The notes under the pieces are model-generated. The model made no database searches, was not told the DNA's origin, and saw nothing but the letters and a program-made list of their open reading frames with translations. The translations under genes and the position numbers were made by a program. From NCBI GenBank assembly GCA_023627715.1, contig JAMAHW010000014.1, positions 310,001 to 374,000 on the forward strand: a stretch of 64,000 bases of DNA, in the 5' to 3' direction. This stretch comes from Periconia sp. R9002. Taxonomy: Eukaryota; Ascomycota; Dothideomycetes; Pleosporales; Periconiaceae. Shown in pieces: positions 22,285 to 36,254 of the stretch; the stretch's first letter is position 1; each line of letters starts with the position of its first letter.

Positions 22285-25200
22285 TCACCCATCACCCCAT
22301 ACTACCAGCGGAAGAGCAGACTAGCCTACAGGGACAGGGGACCCCTGGGCGAGGCAGCTGCATCATCAGCCTGGCTCTCCACATCGATAGATTCTCGGCC
22401 CTAGGCACTAACTTGCTAGCATTGGCATGCAACATGCAGGCCGCTGGAAAAACGTGGACCGTTTAGAAGAAGAGCAAGCCGGGTAGCCGACCAGGAGTCA
22501 AGTCTGCGCTGTCATGTCATGCCTTACACCATCATATATCATGAGCAACGGAGCGAGTAGGGAGGCTGCAGACATGCGCTGGCTCGGTTCGATTCAGAGA
22601 CGGCGGCTTTTCTTTGTTTACCCATCTGTTGTGTAGTACACACTACTGAGGCGTACTACTCGTAGATGGGTAGGCGAGCGACTGATTGATTGATGGTAGG
22701 TATCTGACACCTCACAGAGACAGGCTTTCGCCCCTGAAGGCTGTTCGTTTCGCGCCGGAAGTGCGGGTTCGATTGCGGCGGGGGTCATGCTGCCATCACT
22801 TCGGGACTCGACTGCCTGCTCTCGGTGCTCACTGCTCACCCCGTCGGGGCTGTGGGTGAGCGATACCAGCCGTCATGGCACACGGCAAGCCTGCCACGGG
22901 CGGAAGCCACAAAGATGCTGGCAAGTTGCAAGGCAGGATTGTTCAACTGCTGTGACGAAGGTGGAGGAGATGCCATCCCACTATCGATACGCCGGCGGAC
23001 CGCACCGTGGTTTGTGCGAGCTGATATGATACGGGACGTCACCACCGCCCTGTTCACGACTTGGAGCTGCGAGTTTCGCATCTCTGTTATGCCTCTGGTC
23101 GACTGTCGACGGATGGTTTTGGCTGATACCCTCCAGCCTGCATCGCCATGCCGTCATGGGATTCTAGAGCGGCAGGTACCAAGGTACCATCATCAGCACA
23201 AAACTCCGTCTGTGTGTTGGTATTCCGCAAAAAGGAAATAAAATTGGAGCAGAATGAGCTTCCCCCCACCCCTACTTAGTACTGGTATGATGTATCATCC
23301 CTCTCTCATCCCACATGGCATGGTGGAGGATCGAGTATGCAGCGCTTTCGAATCCTTTATGACGCATTCATTAGATTCTTGGATGCTGGTAACCATCGTG
23401 TGTCTCTGTGCACGGTCGTTGGGGGGACGATTTGTCGGCCGCCACGTACATCCATCCAGTAGTCTCAAGACATGTACGATACGGTACTGTACAGTACAGT
23501 AGATGCCACCGGCTATGGCCGCCCGTTACCTCTCACCTTACCTCACCTCAGCTCAGCAGCCAGGGGGTAACAAAGTCATTACAGTACACGTACACGCAAA
23601 CTACTTGCCCATTGAGTTTTCGAAACATGTCATGGCATAATCATTTAGTTCTTGTATAGAGGCTCCACCGGGCTCAAACCACCTACTCGTAGAGGAGTGA
23701 AGCGGGGCGGGATCGAGGTCCAGATTTCCATCATTACTCGGGGCATTGCGCTGGCCAGTCTTTGCGAGTCGCCAAGTGCTGAGATCATCCATCCAAATAC
23801 TGTAACGTCAATAGCTACATGTTACCAGCCCGAGTCAGCACCGCTACTTTTTGCTTTGAGGAGATGTATATTTTTGTTTATTGACATCCATCGTCGTCCA
23901 AAGCAATGAATGGTGCCTCGCCGGTCCAAAAAGCAACCAAGCTAACCGCCCGCTACCAGAGGCTAATGTATCTGGAAGTCAGTCCCGTTCACCACGCGAC
24001 AGACATGAATTCAAGCTGGCATAATGGACACATCACCACCGTTCCTTCACCCCACCCCAATACTTATTAGTTTCCCTTGACATGATGTGTAGTTTCAAGG
24101 CAGTTTGAAAAGGCAGATGGCTGAGAAGCTCTCGTGACACGCACTGTACCATGAATGCATCCGACTGCCCATCTCCCGCTTCGGCGGCCACTGGCTCAAC
24201 GCCGTCCACCACGCCGGCCGCATGTTTGTTTGGCTCGGTTTTTATTTTTGGGCCTTGTTTCTCTCTTTGCACCTCATACGCGCTTGGATGCATGCATGCA
24301 ACACAATGCATGCCTCCCGCTCAACAATTGGCACCCATTGCATCTACACTACTTGCCTCGTCCCAACACGGCTGTGCCACAGGCCCCGTCAGCCTCCCTC
24401 TCCCTCTTTGGCCCGTCTTCCCTCCCCCCACTGGGCCACCACCATCCATACATGTCTTCTCTTGTCCACGGCCGTCCATTCAGCACATATTCCCCGCAAG
24501 CAACGCGTACGCAATACTGCAACCAGAGTTCCAGAACAAGTCACAGACCAGGTCGATCGTTTCCCCATGCAAAATATCAAATATCGAACCTTCTGCCACT
24601 GCGCGACTGCCACCGGAAAACCCTCTCCGTCTACAGCCCTAGGTGGTTATTGGATCACTACATCGGTACACACAGTGTGCTCATACGGTACCGCGTGGGC
24701 CTACGTTAGCCGCCTACCTACGCATGCATTGCCAATTGTGTTCCTCGTAAACGCGATAGGTAGATCGCCCACCGCCGTTGGGATATCCGCCACCTCCCTC
24801 TATCCGTCAACCCACTTGGCCGGGTCACGCCTTCTCCACACCTGCCTCCTACTTGCGTCTTCTACCTGTTCGCCTTTCTCGCCTTTCCAAGGTTGACCTT
24901 CCTAACCTCTTGAAACCCTTGACGCGTTCGCCCTTTGCTAACGTCGGCGCTGCTACGGAAGGAGAAAAAAAAAAGGATGGAGACGAAAGACAACAAACAA
25001 GGTCTTTCCCATTCTTTTCTGCCCCAAGATACATGAAAGCCCACGTGAAGATGAAAAAAAACACGCCCTTGTACAAAGTAGTTTAGCATATGATTGTTAA
25101 CTAACCACTAACCCGTGTATTGCACATGAAATAACTATCCATTTGGGCAACCGACCATCTGAGGGAGAGATAGTCGGTCGAGCCCAAAGCGGGCCGCACC

Positions 25201-26612
25201 GATTAGTCTGGCCTTCATCTCTCCTTCTTGTCTCGTCTCGTGCCTCGTGCCTTGGATTGCTCGATGAACTCCACAACTACGGCGTTCAAAAAAAATGGGG
25301 CCCACATCAACTAACTCTGCCAACACAAACCCCACCGCTCTCACAAGGACAGCAGAGCAGGGTACCTGGATGAGGAGTCATATCTTCCATACAGCAACAT
25401 CAGTGGCAAGGCCGGATTTTAGCTACAAGTGTACGCGCGTGGAGCGCTTCCATGGCAGGCGTTTAGGGAAGGGTCCCTTTCACGGTTGCATTCGCATTTC
25501 CTTGTTAGACTTGCCGTGTGCGGTGTGATGGGTCGCGCGTCCTCGTTTGATGGATGCAGCCATCATCCTATGGTGTTTTGTCCTTTGGGAGGCGGGTTGG
25601 CTAGAAGGGAACGTGGGCGGCATCATTTTTGCTGATCTCCCTCATCCTTCACATGAGGAGCTGAGAGGAGATGACCTTTTTTCATGTACGAGGTCATCTT
25701 CCTAATCACGGTGCGTGCAGCGTTAGTCGAGTGGCATGGAGTGGAGCGTAGTGCTCTGTAATTGGGATAAGACGGCATTTATGGTGCAGCTACGCGGGGG
25801 GGAAGACTTGACCCGGGAGGCGATATCCACCCACGCGGGCTGATATGTCCTGCACTCAACAGCACCCTAATGAGTAACAATGCTTCAGCAGTATTACTAA
25901 AAAAAGGGAAGAATGTTAGATAGAAACACTTTCCTGGTATTCTACTTATCTCCCAAATAAGCATAACATTGGGGGGAAAATCTCTTCGAAGGGTTGTATG
26001 TGGGGTGTGCCACCCCAGGTTAGACCAAGCATGTGTATACACACGCCAAAGAATGGAATTGGATGATGCTACCAGCTTGTACCGATCACAGGCGTGAGGG
26101 GTAATTGCTTACCAAGTCCTATCCGGTCAAACACACTGAAAAATTCAGGCCCGAAACCAGAACCTCCCACTGCCGATTAGGCTTGCGGTGCCCGGGGTGA
26201 GATGGGTCAGCTTCGGCGCAGGCTGGATAAGCCTGCCACCCAATTGCGAGGAATGATTCATGTACGTGTAGATTCGTGTTCCATTTCTAATCTATCAGAT
26301 GCAGCTTCACCGTGCCCGGCGCGATAGCATATGTACACATGGCACCCTATCCAAGCCCGGACGACAATAACTTGACATGTCGTTTATACGCTGTCCCCCG
26401 TATATAGAAGATATGCAGCTGCCCTTTAAGCGAGGGCGCCAGATGCAACCTTCTTGCTCCTTGCTGTGAACAAGGCTGTTGAAAAGGCAGGTGCAGGCGC
26501 TTACTGATGCTCCCTTAAAGACCATTCCATATACCCGGCCATCAGCAATCCACAGCGTACAAGGATATGGAAATTTAATGCTGCAATTGATGTTAGTGAA
26601 AAGACCCTTCAG
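22285..26612. other. 4.3-kb region without a supported gene
   Basis: This is the longest gene-poor stretch in the window. At about 24150-24900 the plus strand is C/T-rich, and three overlapping frames are open at once (163, 184 and 224 codons). That points to stop-poor composition rather than protein coding. A short perfect palindrome TACTGTACAGTA sits at 23485-23496. It could be a long promoter or leader, or contain a noncoding transcript. No tRNA, repeat or transposon signature was found. Confidence 0.5.
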
Positions 26613-28505
26613 CTACGATATGAAGAGGGGGGTTCGGCATACATCGATATCCTCCCAGCCACGGCCTTTCACGTTGGCCAACTCTTCCATCGACATGACA
26701 TGGCCTGTCGTAACTGTGAAATGTTGTTAGTCTCCTCTTGCGGTACTACAAGTGCACATGAAACTTACAGTATCCCGCTTGAATCTTTGCATCAATCTCG
26801 ACTCGGCTGTCTTCAGGGATCATCTCTTCGGGAATTGGCACTCGCTCATGAATGGGAATGCCTTGCTCTACTATAGCATCGTGCTTCATGCTAAAGAAGT
26901 GGTCAGAACGAACAATTAGGTCAGGTAGTGCAAGCAGCTTACTTTGACATGGAAAGCATACGATCAATCTTGGTGATGCCCAACCAATGGAGAATCTAAG
27001 TGCCAAAAAGGATTAGTGGTTGGATGGAATACATGTGAATCTGGTACATGTTGAAAGTGACGATTCAAGGGCAGTGGAAGCAGACTTACATCAGGCATTA
27101 GAGCTTGGAACCGCATGTCTTTCACACCAGCAATGTTCTCGGTTCTCTTGAAATATTCACTTGCTCTGTCCTCACCTCTCTTTCGTGCGTTGTACACGAG
27201 GTATTTTGTGACCTCACCAAGTGCTCTCCCTTCCTTTCGGAAATATATGACAACACCGCTGCCTCCTTTTTGGGCCTCCTTGACCGCCTCCTCCACGCCG
27301 AAGATGAGGTAGGGCCGGCACGTACAGATGTCGGAGCCGAAAACATCACTGCCGTTGCATTCATCGTGCACGCGAAGCGCGAGGCGAACGTTAGGGTCCG
27401 ACATTTTCGCCGGGTCACCGAAGATGTAAACCGTCAAACCACCGATAGGGGGTAGAAATACCTTGATGTCGTGGCGGGTAATAAGTTCAGGGTAAGAACC
27501 TCCGGTTTCCTCGAACAGTGTTCGTCGAAGTGTGCCCTCGTCTGTAGTTCTATCAGTCATGTTCCAACGAGCCTAACGGGTGAGTATGGCAACTCACCGA
27601 TCCCAAAGCGCTCAGCCACACCGGGGAGATACCACACAGGCTCAACTGCAACTTTGGTAACTGCAAGCTCGCCTGTTTCATTTAAACAAATTTTGCCATC
27701 GGGGACAAGACGTCCTTTTTGCACACTTGTTTCGAGCTCAGGCAGTTTCATGTGAGCTTTTGTAATCGCTATCGAGGGTCTAATCTCCACTCCCTCCTTG
27801 TTCATCGTGTCCTTGTACAACCACGGGGCGAGGTGACCAAGCGGATCCATGGCAACGATCTTTTTCTTGTCAGACCATTGGGGGAATGGACCGATATTGG
27901 CGGCGGGTTCCGTGTTGGTGAAGTCTGGCTTGTGGTCGATGTCAAGATTCTTGCTAGCCACAGCCAGCGCATGGTAAATGGAATATGAGCCTCCGTGGGC
28001 ACCGATAGCTACGGTCTGTCAGTGTATTCCCAACACAACGGGTCAGGGCAATAGTGGGAATACCGTTACGCCTGCGGATGGTGTTGGCATGTCTAGAGAC
28101 TACCACTGGACCTCTAACGGCTGGATCTTTGTGACCCCATTCCATAGGCAATGGGTCAACGCCGGCTTGACCAGGGTACGAGGTCAAGATGATCTTGGAA
28201 ATCTTGGACATGCTTGATCGACGAGCAGAAGAATCAATAGTGGATGGTGGCTCCTCATACTTCTTGCTAACATCTTCTACGGTTTTGTCCGATTGCGGTT
28301 CCACAGGCTTTGTTTGTTGGGGCACACTTGGGGCAGCATCATTTTTTGCTTCGTCCTTGATTTGCTTGATACCAGCCAGCGTATTTACACGTCCGTTGAT
28401 ACCATCTACGGCGGAAGCAAGCTGGACATTTTCCTTTCGCAGTGCGACCAACTCCTCTAGAATCCCCTTCAGCAGAGCCTCGCTTGACGAGCTTTCGGCG
28501 GACAT
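26613..28505 (-). CDS. URC1: URC1 uracil catabolism protein, GTP cyclohydrolase II-like
   Basis: URC1 is needed for the fungal URC pathway that uses uracil as a nitrogen source; it is related to GTP cyclohydrolase II (RIB1/RibA) but acts on a pyrimidine-derived substrate. Six exons (28505-28064, 28008-27598, 27541-27090, 26995-26943, 26890-26769, 26713-26613) join in phase to 526 residues. A coiled-coil-like leader comes first (ILEELVALRKENVQLASAVD). The cyclohydrolase fold follows, with zinc ligands C346, C357 and C359 in DECNGSDVFGSDICTCRP, the C-x10-C-x-C spacing of the family, and KEGRALGEVTKYLVYNARKR. The long N-terminal domain with PAVRGPVVVSRHANTIRRRN separates URC1 from the shorter riboflavin enzyme. 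A uracil phosphoribosyltransferase gene is two genes away. Confidence 0.85.
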
Positions 28506-29118
28506 GTTGACGTCTATCAAACTGTTTTCCCACTCCCAAGACAAAGAGAAGTTGCAGAAGGAATGGCAGGAACAAAGGAAGGGGCAACAGGTGATCTGTC
28601 TCTTTGATTCGGACCGTAACTATGTATACCGTACTGAGTAGACAACGAAACGCTACTAGCCTCGGCTTCCAAGGGTGCTTTGAGTGTAACAATATGTATG
28701 TGGCAGCTGGAGGATAGCCAAAAGTTGATAGGAAAAGAAAAGGTGAGAATTTGGGAGTGGTATGAAGGAGGTAGGAAGGAGTAAGAGTGAGGGACTGCCG
28801 GAAGGTGAGGAAAACAAGCTAGGTACGGCCACGACTACGCGGAGGGGTGATGGTTCCCAATCCGTAGCTATCGGTGTGTGTTGACAGCTGATTGGATGAT
28901 ACTCGATAGCTTTATCGTGGCTGCGGCTCGATTTCGGATGACAACGCCTTGGCGTCGGAGCTCTCCACGTCCACAACCTCGCGCCTAGTTGAAAGCACAG
29001 AAACGTGAACAACCCTATTAAATCAACCACCCGCAATCCACCGCCGAAACACCCCACTTTTGAGCTCCTGCGTCACCGCTACCTACGCAATCCGGGATCT
29101 GATTGTTAATCAAGCAAT
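28506..29118. promoter_or_regulatory. Divergent promoter region, URC1 and ELF1
   Basis: A 613-bp spacer between start codons on opposite strands. The URC1-proximal half is rich in G/A on the plus strand, i.e. a pyrimidine-rich leader for the minus-strand gene. No specific factor site is assigned. Confidence 0.45.
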
Positions 29119-29652
29119 ATGGTATGTAGTGCATGTATTGACGCTGGCGCGCACGCATTTTGACAAACTGCAGGGCAAGCGCAAATCATCGAGCAAGCCG
29201 CAGGGCCCCAAAAAGGTATAAGATCCCAAATCGCATAACTCGTGCTACCTTTACTGATAAATGCCACAGAAGGAGAAACTCCCCACCACCTTCCAGTGTC
29301 TCTTCTGTAACCACGAAAAATCCGTTTCAGTATCCATCGAGAAGAAATCCGGTGTAGGCAACCTACAATGCAAGGTTTGCGGCCAGACATTCCAAACAAA
29401 TATCAACTGTATGTATATTGGGGCTAGACGCATACAAAGGAAAGCATGTGGTTGACTAGAATAGACCTTTCTGCTCCCGTTGACGTATACGCTGATTGGG
29501 TCGATGCTTGCGATGCAGTAGCAAAGGAAGCCGCTGCCGGTGCAGCAACGGAGCGATCGGTGAACCGTACTGGAGCACGGCCTAGGGCAACTGAGGATGA
29601 CTTCATTGAGCAGGACGACTTGGATGCCGAGGGAGAGTATGAGGCCGACTAG
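29119..29652 (+). CDS. ELF1: Transcription elongation factor 1 (ELF1/ELOF1)
   Basis: A small zinc-binding factor that rides with RNA polymerase II and helps passage through nucleosomes and damage. Exons 29119-29121, 29174-29215, 29270-29408 and 29465-29652 join in phase to 123 residues. The first coding exon is just the ATG, followed directly by a GTATGT donor. Conserved features are the basic start [10 protein letters not shown], the zinc ribbon with two CxxC pairs ([12 protein letters not shown] and CKVCGQTFQ) and [17 protein letters not shown]. The acidic C-terminal tail, found in fungal members, ends [14 protein letters not shown]. It lies between URC1 and the uracil phosphoribosyltransferase gene but is unrelated in function. 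Confidence 0.93.
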
Positions 29653-30054
29653 AGGACATGTGTCGCCTGTACGCTATGTGTTGGTATGAATGGACGCAAA
29701 AGGATTTTTAGCATTTACGGCGTTTGGAATACCATGGGTTGATCAGGATTCGGAGGTTTTCGGTCCATAGTACTTTGATGATATTGGGAAACGAGCTTAA
29801 GCTCAGAACGGAGTCAACTCGATAGAGGTCCGCGGATGTTACTTTCAGCTTCTGTGTAGCTGATTTGGGTCTTTGTTCGATCTTGCTAGTCTTCATGTAG
29901 TACCAAGTACCAAGTCCCTTGGACGCTTCTCCTTCAAAGAGCAAATATTTGTGATGATACCAAAAACGAACTGTATCATACATATATTGCCCCTGTTGAT
30001 CCTGTCTAGATACATCATCCCGTCCCTAATTGACTCTTGTCATCGTGCATTCCT
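29653..30054. other. Convergent 3' spacer
   Basis: Between the ELF1 stop codon and the stop codon of the minus-strand UPRT gene. It should hold both transcript ends. No gene seen. Confidence 0.5.
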
Positions 30055-30940
<886 letters not shown>

Positions 30941-31580
30941 GGTTGTAGTTTGAATTGATCTTGTATGTATTGATCTTTCAAGGGCTCGACGAGGAGGAAA
31001 TCTCGAATAAATGAAGCTGATGAGATGTCTGCAAAGCTCCAAAACAGGATGTTAACGGGTGGACTCAACTCGTGTCAGATATTGTTCAAGGAATTGAAAG
31101 GAAAGAGTCTTAAGGGTGGAGTAGAAGACGTTTTGACAATGGCTCGTGATCTCTCGCACAGTCAGGTTGACCGCCCGCCCATTGCAGCCTAGCGTATCTG
31201 GCGTAGCGGCTGCGAATCGTGGGAAAAGCTCTGGATTCCTCAGGTATTATCTCGGTGTGGCGCAGGTGGCTCATGACGCACGTCCCCCTTGGCACCCACC
31301 GCCTTCGTCACTGCCCGTCGGCTTGCAGCAGGCTGTTAGTTACCTAACCCGCTTTCGACCGGAAGGAACAACAAAGACACGCTCAACCGGCATCTCTCCT
31401 ACCAACTTGACTGGGCCACAAACAACAAGCAGCAAACCGCACACGACACGACACTTCAACACCGCCTTGACCCCGCCGATGCGACTGCTACCTCCTCCAT
31501 CGCCTCATCACAATTTCTAAACACCTCCTCCACGATGCGTGAATGAGCCGCTTGTACAAACCAACGACCCCACCCCCAGA
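30941..31580. promoter_or_regulatory. Divergent promoter region, UPRT and WAPL
   Basis: Separates the UPRT start (minus) and the WAPL start (plus). The last 150 bp are rich in AC/CCA, like many fungal 5' leaders. No gene or specific site is supported. Confidence 0.45.
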
Positions 31581-34500
31581 ATGGCCATGGAAATGCCCTC
31601 CACTTTTACCGCGCCCGAGCGCCGTAAAAAGGTCACAACTTATGGCAAGCGCGGTCGACTCCCATCCTCGTCAACATTCTTCGGCGATACCCCGTCCCCC
31701 GAGCGCCCTCGGAAACAGGCGAATCCTGTCTACGCGGCGGTAAAGAAGCCTGTCACTCCCCTCGAGATACAAAGGACCTTGGTCCAGAATCGCGCTCATG
31801 AATCAAATCCCGCTACTTCTCTAGACATATTTGATGTGCCGTCAGACGCTGAAGCTTCATCTTCAAGTCGTCCAGAACCTCCAGTTGTATCGCGTCGGAA
31901 ATTTTCATCCAAAACCAAGGATTCGAATGTCTTTCAGCTTTCCTCGTCGGAAGATGATACAAAGCAATCAGAACCAAAGGTTGCAAAGCGAGCTGCACCA
32001 GCGCGAAACGTAGGGGCTGCGGGTGCTCCTGCATTGGCCCACAAAAAGAGTATGCAAGGGCGCAATGACAATACGGTGTTTTCTTCAAGAGACAAAACTG
32101 CAGCCGAACACTCGGTCATCAAAAAGCGGGCTAAAACACCACAAATCGCTCAAGACCAAGGTCCTGACGAGCACAAACAACCTGCGAAGCGGACAACTAG
32201 ATCGCGTGCGACTACTCCAGCGCTTTTAGAACCCAGCACTCAAGTCAAAGCAAAAAACAGTACTGCGACATCAATCAAGAAACCGGTGACGAGGCCAACC
32301 AGGTCAGACAAAACCATTACCTCGGATGTTTTCGATGTACCTTCGTCAGATGAAAGTGAACCTGCTTATACACCCGCAAGACCTCGCCCGGGTATTGCGT
32401 CCGTGTACCAAAAGAGCGATGCGGCGACAGGCAGCCACTTGCAGACTCCCTTATCCCCCACACCCTCAGTGGATTCTGATGTGTCGCAAAAATCCAATAA
32501 ACGGAAAAGACGCGCATCAGTGTCGTCCTCTGCAACTGTTAAAGCGTCGAACCCTGAGCAGAAGCCAAAAGCGCAAAGTTTTCAGAGAGAGAAGAAACAC
32601 CAGAAGAAAACGAGCGACGCTCCTTCCTCACTATTGCCGAGCAGATTAGCTCAAGCGAACCCGCCCACCGCAAATGTACAGCGAGACTTGACAATAAACA
32701 AGAACAAGCGGACACGAGTCCGATCAACGCCTGCGCTATCAAGGGCCCCTGTGACCAAGGGTCAGTCATCGCCAGCCACACTTCATACGATGCTTGTCCA
32801 TCGAACGGCACCTAGGCCTCCACCTACAAATCAATCACGCCAGGCGGTGGAGCCAGACGACATGGACGATGATACCATGTATGAACCACAAACTTCAGAG
32901 ACTCCTCAGACAAGAACTTTATTGTCGCCTATTCCTGGATCAGTAACACCTCGGCAACAGGCTTTGTTCAACAATCTCCTGGGCGACTCTTCCGACTCGG
33001 GAACACCAATGCCGAAGATATCTGCATTGAAGCTCTCTGAGCAAAGATCAAGTCCGACATTTGCAAATCTCGTTAGATCATCCTCTGACATCCCTCAAAC
33101 TACTCATACAAGGAAGGCTAGACTTCTTGATGTACTTAAGCAAACGGCTTCCAGCTCTGATGAAGAAAGTGAGTCGGATGAGGAAGCAGAAGAAGACATG
33201 ATCAGCATTCCTCAGGTACCTACCTCGACTATGAAGTTTGGAGGTGAAATATTGCAAGCCCAAAACTCCTCGGTGATTGCGCCGGACGCTATGGATGTCG
33301 ACATGGAGCCGATAGCCGATTCCCAAACTTCCCAAACTTCAATCCACCTACACACAGGGAGTCGAATTACATACGCAAAGAATAGATCTTACCTAAAAGG
33401 ACCGGAGCCAGATCTTGCCAATCTTCTCGACGACATGGACGACGACCTCGGTTTAGATTCTCCTCAGAATCAAGAACATGCATCGGATCAGGATGAGGAT
33501 GGAGGCCACCTACGAGGCATTCATGATCTACGGCGACAAGGACAGCAGCACCAATTTCAAACCCAAGCAGAAGCCACTATTGAAGAAGTCTCTGGAAAAG
33601 GTCTTAATGCTTCGCAACGAAGGAGTGCAATGATTGAATGCGCCACTCAAATGAACGACAAAAGCTATGTCAGCCAACTACTTGAGTCTTCACTGATGTC
33701 TTCTCTGCTGCAAAGTATTAAATCTACGGGAGAGATCATCTTCGATTTTGCAGCTGCAACTGCTGTGCTTTTCATCTTGGCATCCCAGCCAGGATATGCT
33801 GTGCTGGAGCAAATCCACCAGTCTTCAATCATGGAAACTTTGGATCAATTGCTAGCATCCAAATTCTCCATCATGGATATACATCGCATCTCGAAAGAAA
33901 GAAAAGTCAACATGGCACCCAGGGCTCGCGACACAGTGGCCGAGTTTCGCGAACTGATTGTCAAGTCCAACGTTTGGGCTGGTCAAAAATTAGACTCGGT
34001 TGTTGACAAGATTTCGCCTCAGCTAGTTGCCATCAAAGTTCTTGAGCTCCTCGTCGTACAGCTACGTCAGGCTGGCAACGGAGAGCCTCTAGTGGATCAA
34101 AGCATGGTGGTGAGGGTTCTTGATGTAACTTCTGCTTCCTGCGCTCGTCTCAAGACAGGGAAAGCTACTGCACAGGACTATTTAACCCTGGAAGCATCGC
34201 TATCGATGTTAGAATCGCTTTCGATATCAATAGAACGGCAAAATACATGGCCGACCGTGGTATTGACCCGTCTGGCAGACATGATGCCTGGCATTTTTGA
34301 AATTGAGAATTTGACCGTAGCGGCTCAGCTCGCCATTCGACTCTGCATCAACGTAACCAACGACAGACCGAGGGCATGCCAGCTGTTTTCCAAGCCGACA
34401 TTCATCTTACCTCTATTGCGCTCCATCCACCACGATTTCGAGGTGTTAGGCGATGCCGAGGTGGATGACCGAGTCAAAAATGGTATCATGGAAAATTTGA

Positions 34501-34984
34501 TCTTCAGCTTGGGAGCTATGATGAACCTGGCCGAATCAAGCAAACAGGTCAGGGCCAGCGCCATACAGGACGGTGGCTCGGCTGTGGAGGCCCTTGTCAA
34601 TATTTTCTTAAAGGGATCGAAGGTTGCAGATGAGGTATGTTCCCCTGTTTTGATTCTACTTGTCGGAATTTCGGAACTTTGACTTACCATGAACAGGCCG
34701 ACTCCATGGAAGAATCTCATTTTGTTGTCCGCATCGGATATCTAACGGTCCTACTTGGTAACCTGTGTCTGGATCCTTCGATACGCCAGAGGGTTTGCGA
34801 ACTGCTGCCCGGGAACAAGCTGGACATGCTGATACAGAAAACACGAGAGTTTGTGTTGTATAACCAAAAAGTGGACCGGATAGCGGGAAGCTTTGAGGGA
34901 ATGGAGGGTGAAGAGACGCACAAGAACTTCACGACGAGGTTGATGATGGTAGTGGAGCGATTGGAAGGAGCATCAGGTTCCTGA
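31581..34984 (+). CDS. WAPL-domain cohesin release factor
   Basis: Homologue of Wings apart-like (Wpl1/Rad61), which releases cohesin from chromosomes together with Pds5. Exons 31581-34634 and 34697-34984 join in phase to 1113 residues. The first about 650 residues are disordered and rich in Ser, Pro, Lys and acidic patches (SSSDEESESDEEAEED), with repeated DVFDVPSSDE-type segments at about 100 and 250. The C-terminal helical WAPL domain starts near residue 680 with NASQRRSAMIECATQM and includes FAAATAVLFILASQPGYAVL and SLGAMMNLAESS. The first ATG in frame is 31581; the frame is open upstream, so a longer start through a 5' exon cannot be excluded. Confidence 0.85.
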
Positions 34985-36254
34985 CGGGAAGTAGCGATGG
35001 ACATTAAGAGTGTCGATAGGCGCACAGGCTGGGCGTATAGATGATTTTGCTTGTGTCTGAATTCATTCCGAGGGGACTGGGGAAGCTCAAGACAGGGTAG
35101 GCATACGTGTGTTTTGTTTGGATTTAGTGTTCTGGGGGTTTTTTTAATAGGCTGGATATGGTTTCTTGTGCGTGCATGCTTTATACCCTATACCCCATCG
35201 AGCAATGTAACAAGATTTTGTTTTCTTCAACATGGCTGTTTTTTGGTGAAGTAGAAGATGTGGCTTGATGGTCGGGCACACAAGACATGTGCATGGAGGA
35301 TGGATGGCCTTGGGCAGCAAGCAGGTACATGTAACAGGGGAGACAGGATGCATGTGCATGTGAAACTTGGGCGACGGGTGTTTCCCGAGCATTGTTGCAC
35401 ACGCGTCCATGCAAAAGAAGTTTACCCGGCTTTGAGGTAGGTCCCTGAACGGAGATGGAATCTTTGTCCTACTAGTAAATAACTGATGGTGGGCGAAGGG
35501 TGGGCGTCTGTGCCATATGGTTGGTGGGGAGTGCTTTGTTTGGGCTGATGGCTACTACCAAGCTAGTCGGCGGGTGAGCGAATCCCGGCCCTTGCCTTTA
35601 CGTGATATCAACTCGATTCATCCAAAGTGTCTGTCTGTGCCGTCTCGAGTACATGTGCGGCGGTGACGCCATGTCCCAAAACGAAAAATCCAACGGCATG
35701 CGCAGTCCTTTTTTTTTCTTCTTCTTTTCTTCTTCCCAATTGTTCCTCGTCTTTTTCGGGCTTTCTTTTTGATCCCGTTTCCCGGTACATGGAGTGACCC
35801 AGTACCCCACCAATCCCATTCACCATTACCTCATGTACATACAGTAACTACATAGTTGGGTAATAACTTATCCTCCTACCTCTTACTTTTTCTCACTCTT
35901 CCGCCCACTACTCCTCCGCCATCGACGCACCACAACCTACAGCCTTTGAACTTTGCCCGATCCATTGGCCTGCACATCATACCGTGGCCTCGCTTGCGGA
36001 TCTGGGTAGCATTCCTAGCCTTCACCTTCCACTCCAGCTCGACTGCCTTCAGTTCTGGGCTAGCTCAGCTACTACTACAAGCACCACCAGCCTCGGCGTC
36101 CCTTCCCTTAGGCTGCCTGCCCATTACTGCTTACTTTTCACCACCATTCTGTTGAGCTCCTTACAACCCTCTCTTTCACCAGAGCCAACCCTCCCTCGAC
36201 ATCCTGGCCACTCGCTCCGCTGCACTCAGAACAACCTCTCGAGCATCCACCAAC
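34985..36254. promoter_or_regulatory. Spacer with pyrimidine-rich Rheb leader
   Basis: The first part is the WAPL 3' end. At about 35708-35782 lies a T/C tract (TTCTTCTTTTCTTCTTCCC and similar), and 35860-36250 is C/T-rich up to the Rheb ATG. This is the classic make-up of promoters and 5' leaders of highly expressed fungal genes. Upstream open frames there (35856-36298) look like leader artefacts. Confidence 0.55.

Noticed and set aside
22585..22800. GGTTCGATTC-like strings that might mark tRNA genes
   Set aside because: No cloverleaf stems or second internal promoter box could be paired around them.
23485..23496. Perfect palindrome TACTGTACAGTA as a transposon end or regulatory site
   Set aside because: It is short, has no target duplication or partner, and could occur by chance in AT/GT-rich DNA.
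22285..26612. Many ORFs of 60-120 codons on both strands suggested hidden genes
   Set aside because: No domain-like content, no consistent splice partners, and several frames overlap; composition explains them.
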